NCBI RefSeq assembly: GCF_018130465.1
Contig: NZ_JAFCKJ010000016.1
Coordinates: 62,001 to 126,000, forward strand
Source of the DNA: Bradyrhizobium canariense
GTDB taxonomy: Bacteria; Pseudomonadota; Alphaproteobacteria; Rhizobiales; Xanthobacteraceae
Direction: 5' to 3'
Length of the DNA: 64,000 nucleotides
In this document: one piece after another, positions 61,918 through 64,000 of the stretch
Layout: each line of letters starts with the position of its first letter
Numbering within the stretch: position 1 is the stretch's first letter
Notes under the pieces: generated by a model
What the model saw: the letters and a program-made list of their open reading frames with translations, nothing else
Told to the model about the DNA's origin: nothing
The model's database searches: none
Position numbers and translations under genes: made by a program

Positions 61918-61970
61918 GTCATTGCGAGCCAACGGCCGCGCTTCGCGCGGAGCCGTTGGCTCGCAATGAC
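61918..61970. repeat. perfect palindromic repeat (18-bp arms)
   Basis: GTCATTGCGAGCCAACGG (61918-61935) and its exact inverse (61953-61970), with inner CCGCGC/GCGCGG around TTC. From memory, such TTGCGAGCCAACGG elements are frequent in Bradyrhizobium and Rhodopseudomonas intergenic regions. Confidence 0.88.
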
Positions 61971-62171
61971 AGCTTAGAAGCAGAAGCGAAGCCCGACGCT
62001 CGGCCTCGAAATCCCATTTCCGCCTCAATCGCGCGATGATTGCGCCGTCCGCCGATTTGCCCCGACGCGTCAGGCGGTTGGCCGCATCCGCCGGCTAACC
62101 TGCCCTCACCCCGTTTCTACTGTGCATGGGGTTGTTTTTCTTATTTTTGCTTTGAGCACCTGCCGGCAGCA

Positions 62172-62203
62172 AAGAAAAACCCGGCCTCGCGAGCGAGGCC
62201 GGG
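62172..62203 (-). terminator. Rho-independent terminator of dctP copy 2
   Basis: 10-bp perfect stem CCCGGCCTCG (62180-62189) / CGAGGCCGGG (62194-62203), loop CGAG. Reading the minus strand, the stem is followed by TTTTTCTTT. It starts 28 nt after the dctP stop. Confidence 0.92.
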
Positions 62204-62231
62204 CTCTGTCGTTGTGCGACGTTTCGAAAGA

Positions 62232-63353
<1,122 letters not shown>

Positions 63354-63541
63354 CTAACTTCCTCTTTGCTGCCGCTCATTCCAGCGACGCGTTTTTGGGC
63401 CGCGTCGAACCGAAGGGGCTTGACTGCCGTGGGCCTTTAACACGGAAGCCCTGCTTTCGAAACGCGACATTGGCATGACGGGGCTCTACAAAAGTCGCAT
63501 GTCGCCAGGGTATTGGTTTGAAGGGATTGCCTTGGACCCGC

Positions 63542-64000
63542 TCAGGCCGCGGCGATGACGCCCTTGAGCTGGTCCCGGACCTGTCCCGCAATGGCGCGGT
63601 AGATCGCCGCATGGGGACCGTCCGGCTCGCTGTCCACCACGGGCGTGCCGGCGTCCGAGGTGGCGCGAATCGCCATGTGCAGCGGGATCTCGCCCAGGAA
63701 CGGTACCCCGAGCTTCTCGGCCTCGTGGCGCGCGCCGCCATGGCCGAAAATGTCGGATTTCGTGCCGCATTGCGGGCACTGGAAATAGCTCATGTTCTCG
63801 ACGATGCCGAGCACGGGCACGTTGACCTTCTTGAACATCGCAAGCCCCCGCCTTGCGTCGATCAGGGACAGGTCCTGCGGGGTCGAGACGATCACGGCGC
63901 CCTTCAAGGGGACGTTCTGCGCCAGCGTGAGCTGGGCATCACCGGTGCCTGGCGGCATGTCGACGACGAGGACGTCGAGCTGGCCCCATGCGACGTCGCG
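63542..64000 (-). CDS. Mrp/NBP35-family P-loop ATPase (Fe-S carrier), 5' part outside window
   Basis: The last ~152 residues of an Mrp/ApbC-type ATPase. LDVLVVDMPPGTGDAQLTLAQ is the conserved switch region. GAVIVSTPQDLSLIDARRGL and VLGIVENMSYFQCPQCG hold the CxxC that binds the shared Fe-S cluster. GHGGARHEAEKLGVPFLGEIPL is the family tail. The frame is open to the window edge, so the start and P-loop are beyond it. The protein assembles and transfers 4Fe-4S clusters. Upstream of the TRAP receptor gene on the same strand, 218 nt apart. Confidence 0.93.
   Translation of the reverse strand, partial: RDVAWGQLDVLVVDMPPGTGDAQLTLAQNVPLKGAVIVSTPQDLSLIDARRGLAMFKKVNVPVLGIVENMSYFQCPQCGTKSDIFGHGGARHEAEKLGVPFLGEIPLHMAIRATSDAGTPVVDSEPDGPHAAIYRAIAGQVRDQLKGVIAAA

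Larger units (their letters stand above)
61803..62231. other. intergenic region upstream of the YunG-like gene and downstream of dctP copy 2
   Basis: About 429 nt. It holds an A/T-rich stretch at 61835-61875 with TCGATtATCGA (the likely YunG-like promoter), a palindromic repeat (61918-61970) and the dctP terminator (62172-62203). TTTGCCCGACGAGTCA (61871-61886) recurs imperfectly near 62056-62072. No reading frame convinces. Confidence 0.5.

Overview
The window looks like chromosomal DNA of a Bradyrhizobium-type alphaproteobacterium (order Hyphomicrobiales). This is inferred, not searched. The grounds are high GC with strong G/C third positions, the protein families (DUF2865 protein, TakP-type TRAP binding proteins, HWE kinase, class II DAHP synthase, very-long-chain lipid A acyltransferase), and palindromic intergenic repeats of a kind common in Bradyrhizobium. 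I see no rRNA, tRNA, CRISPR array, transposase or phage gene.

Region 1 (1-11 kb): the end of a FabF-like ketoacyl synthase next to an LpxL/LpxXL-type acyltransferase; a rhodanese-aminotransferase-PotF operon; two tandem kup potassium transporters; motA-motB. Region 2 (11-28 kb) is mostly housekeeping: RraA-like protein, psd-pssA, an Atm1-type ABC exporter, a LOG protein, a cysS / 37-aa membrane protein / GNAT / cimA operon coupled by ATGA overlaps, nadE, class II DAHP synthase with dgkA, and small secreted or membrane proteins.

Region 3 (28-47 kb) is the accessory, regulator-rich part: an aldehyde dehydrogenase divergent from a ModE-like regulator with a molybdate-binding-like domain; LysR, AraC and MocR regulators; a TerB / small membrane protein / TerC operon beside a YqhA protein; a MOSC-ferredoxin reductase-ferredoxin fusion with a redoxin; PaiB; and a class II glutamine amidotransferase plus carboxylate-amine ligase pair behind an exact match to the EcfG general-stress promoter (GGAAC-N17-CGTT). 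A bicupin, two alpha/beta hydrolases (one in region 2) and three small Cys-rich proteins complete it.

Region 4 (47-64 kb): gor, DUF2059 protein and rpiA (one operon), gph, a frameshifted lipoprotein gene, moaA, TRAP genes dctQ-dctM with two TakP-like binding proteins, an M20 carboxypeptidase, a TctD/TctE-like two-component system, an HWE kinase of different composition, a YunG-like gene broken by an 8-bp tandem duplication, and the end of an Mrp-type ATPase gene.

Recurring themes are redox and sulfur chemistry (rhodanese, gor, glutamate-cysteine-ligase-like enzyme, redoxin, MOSC fusion), stress responses (EcfG promoter, Ter proteins) and tight operons with 1-8 nt gaps or 4-nt overlaps. The most noteworthy observations are the two explainable frameshifts, the EcfG promoter with its amidotransferase/ligase pair, the mocR-paiB control region, and the perfect 16-bp palindrome upstream of the aldehyde dehydrogenase.
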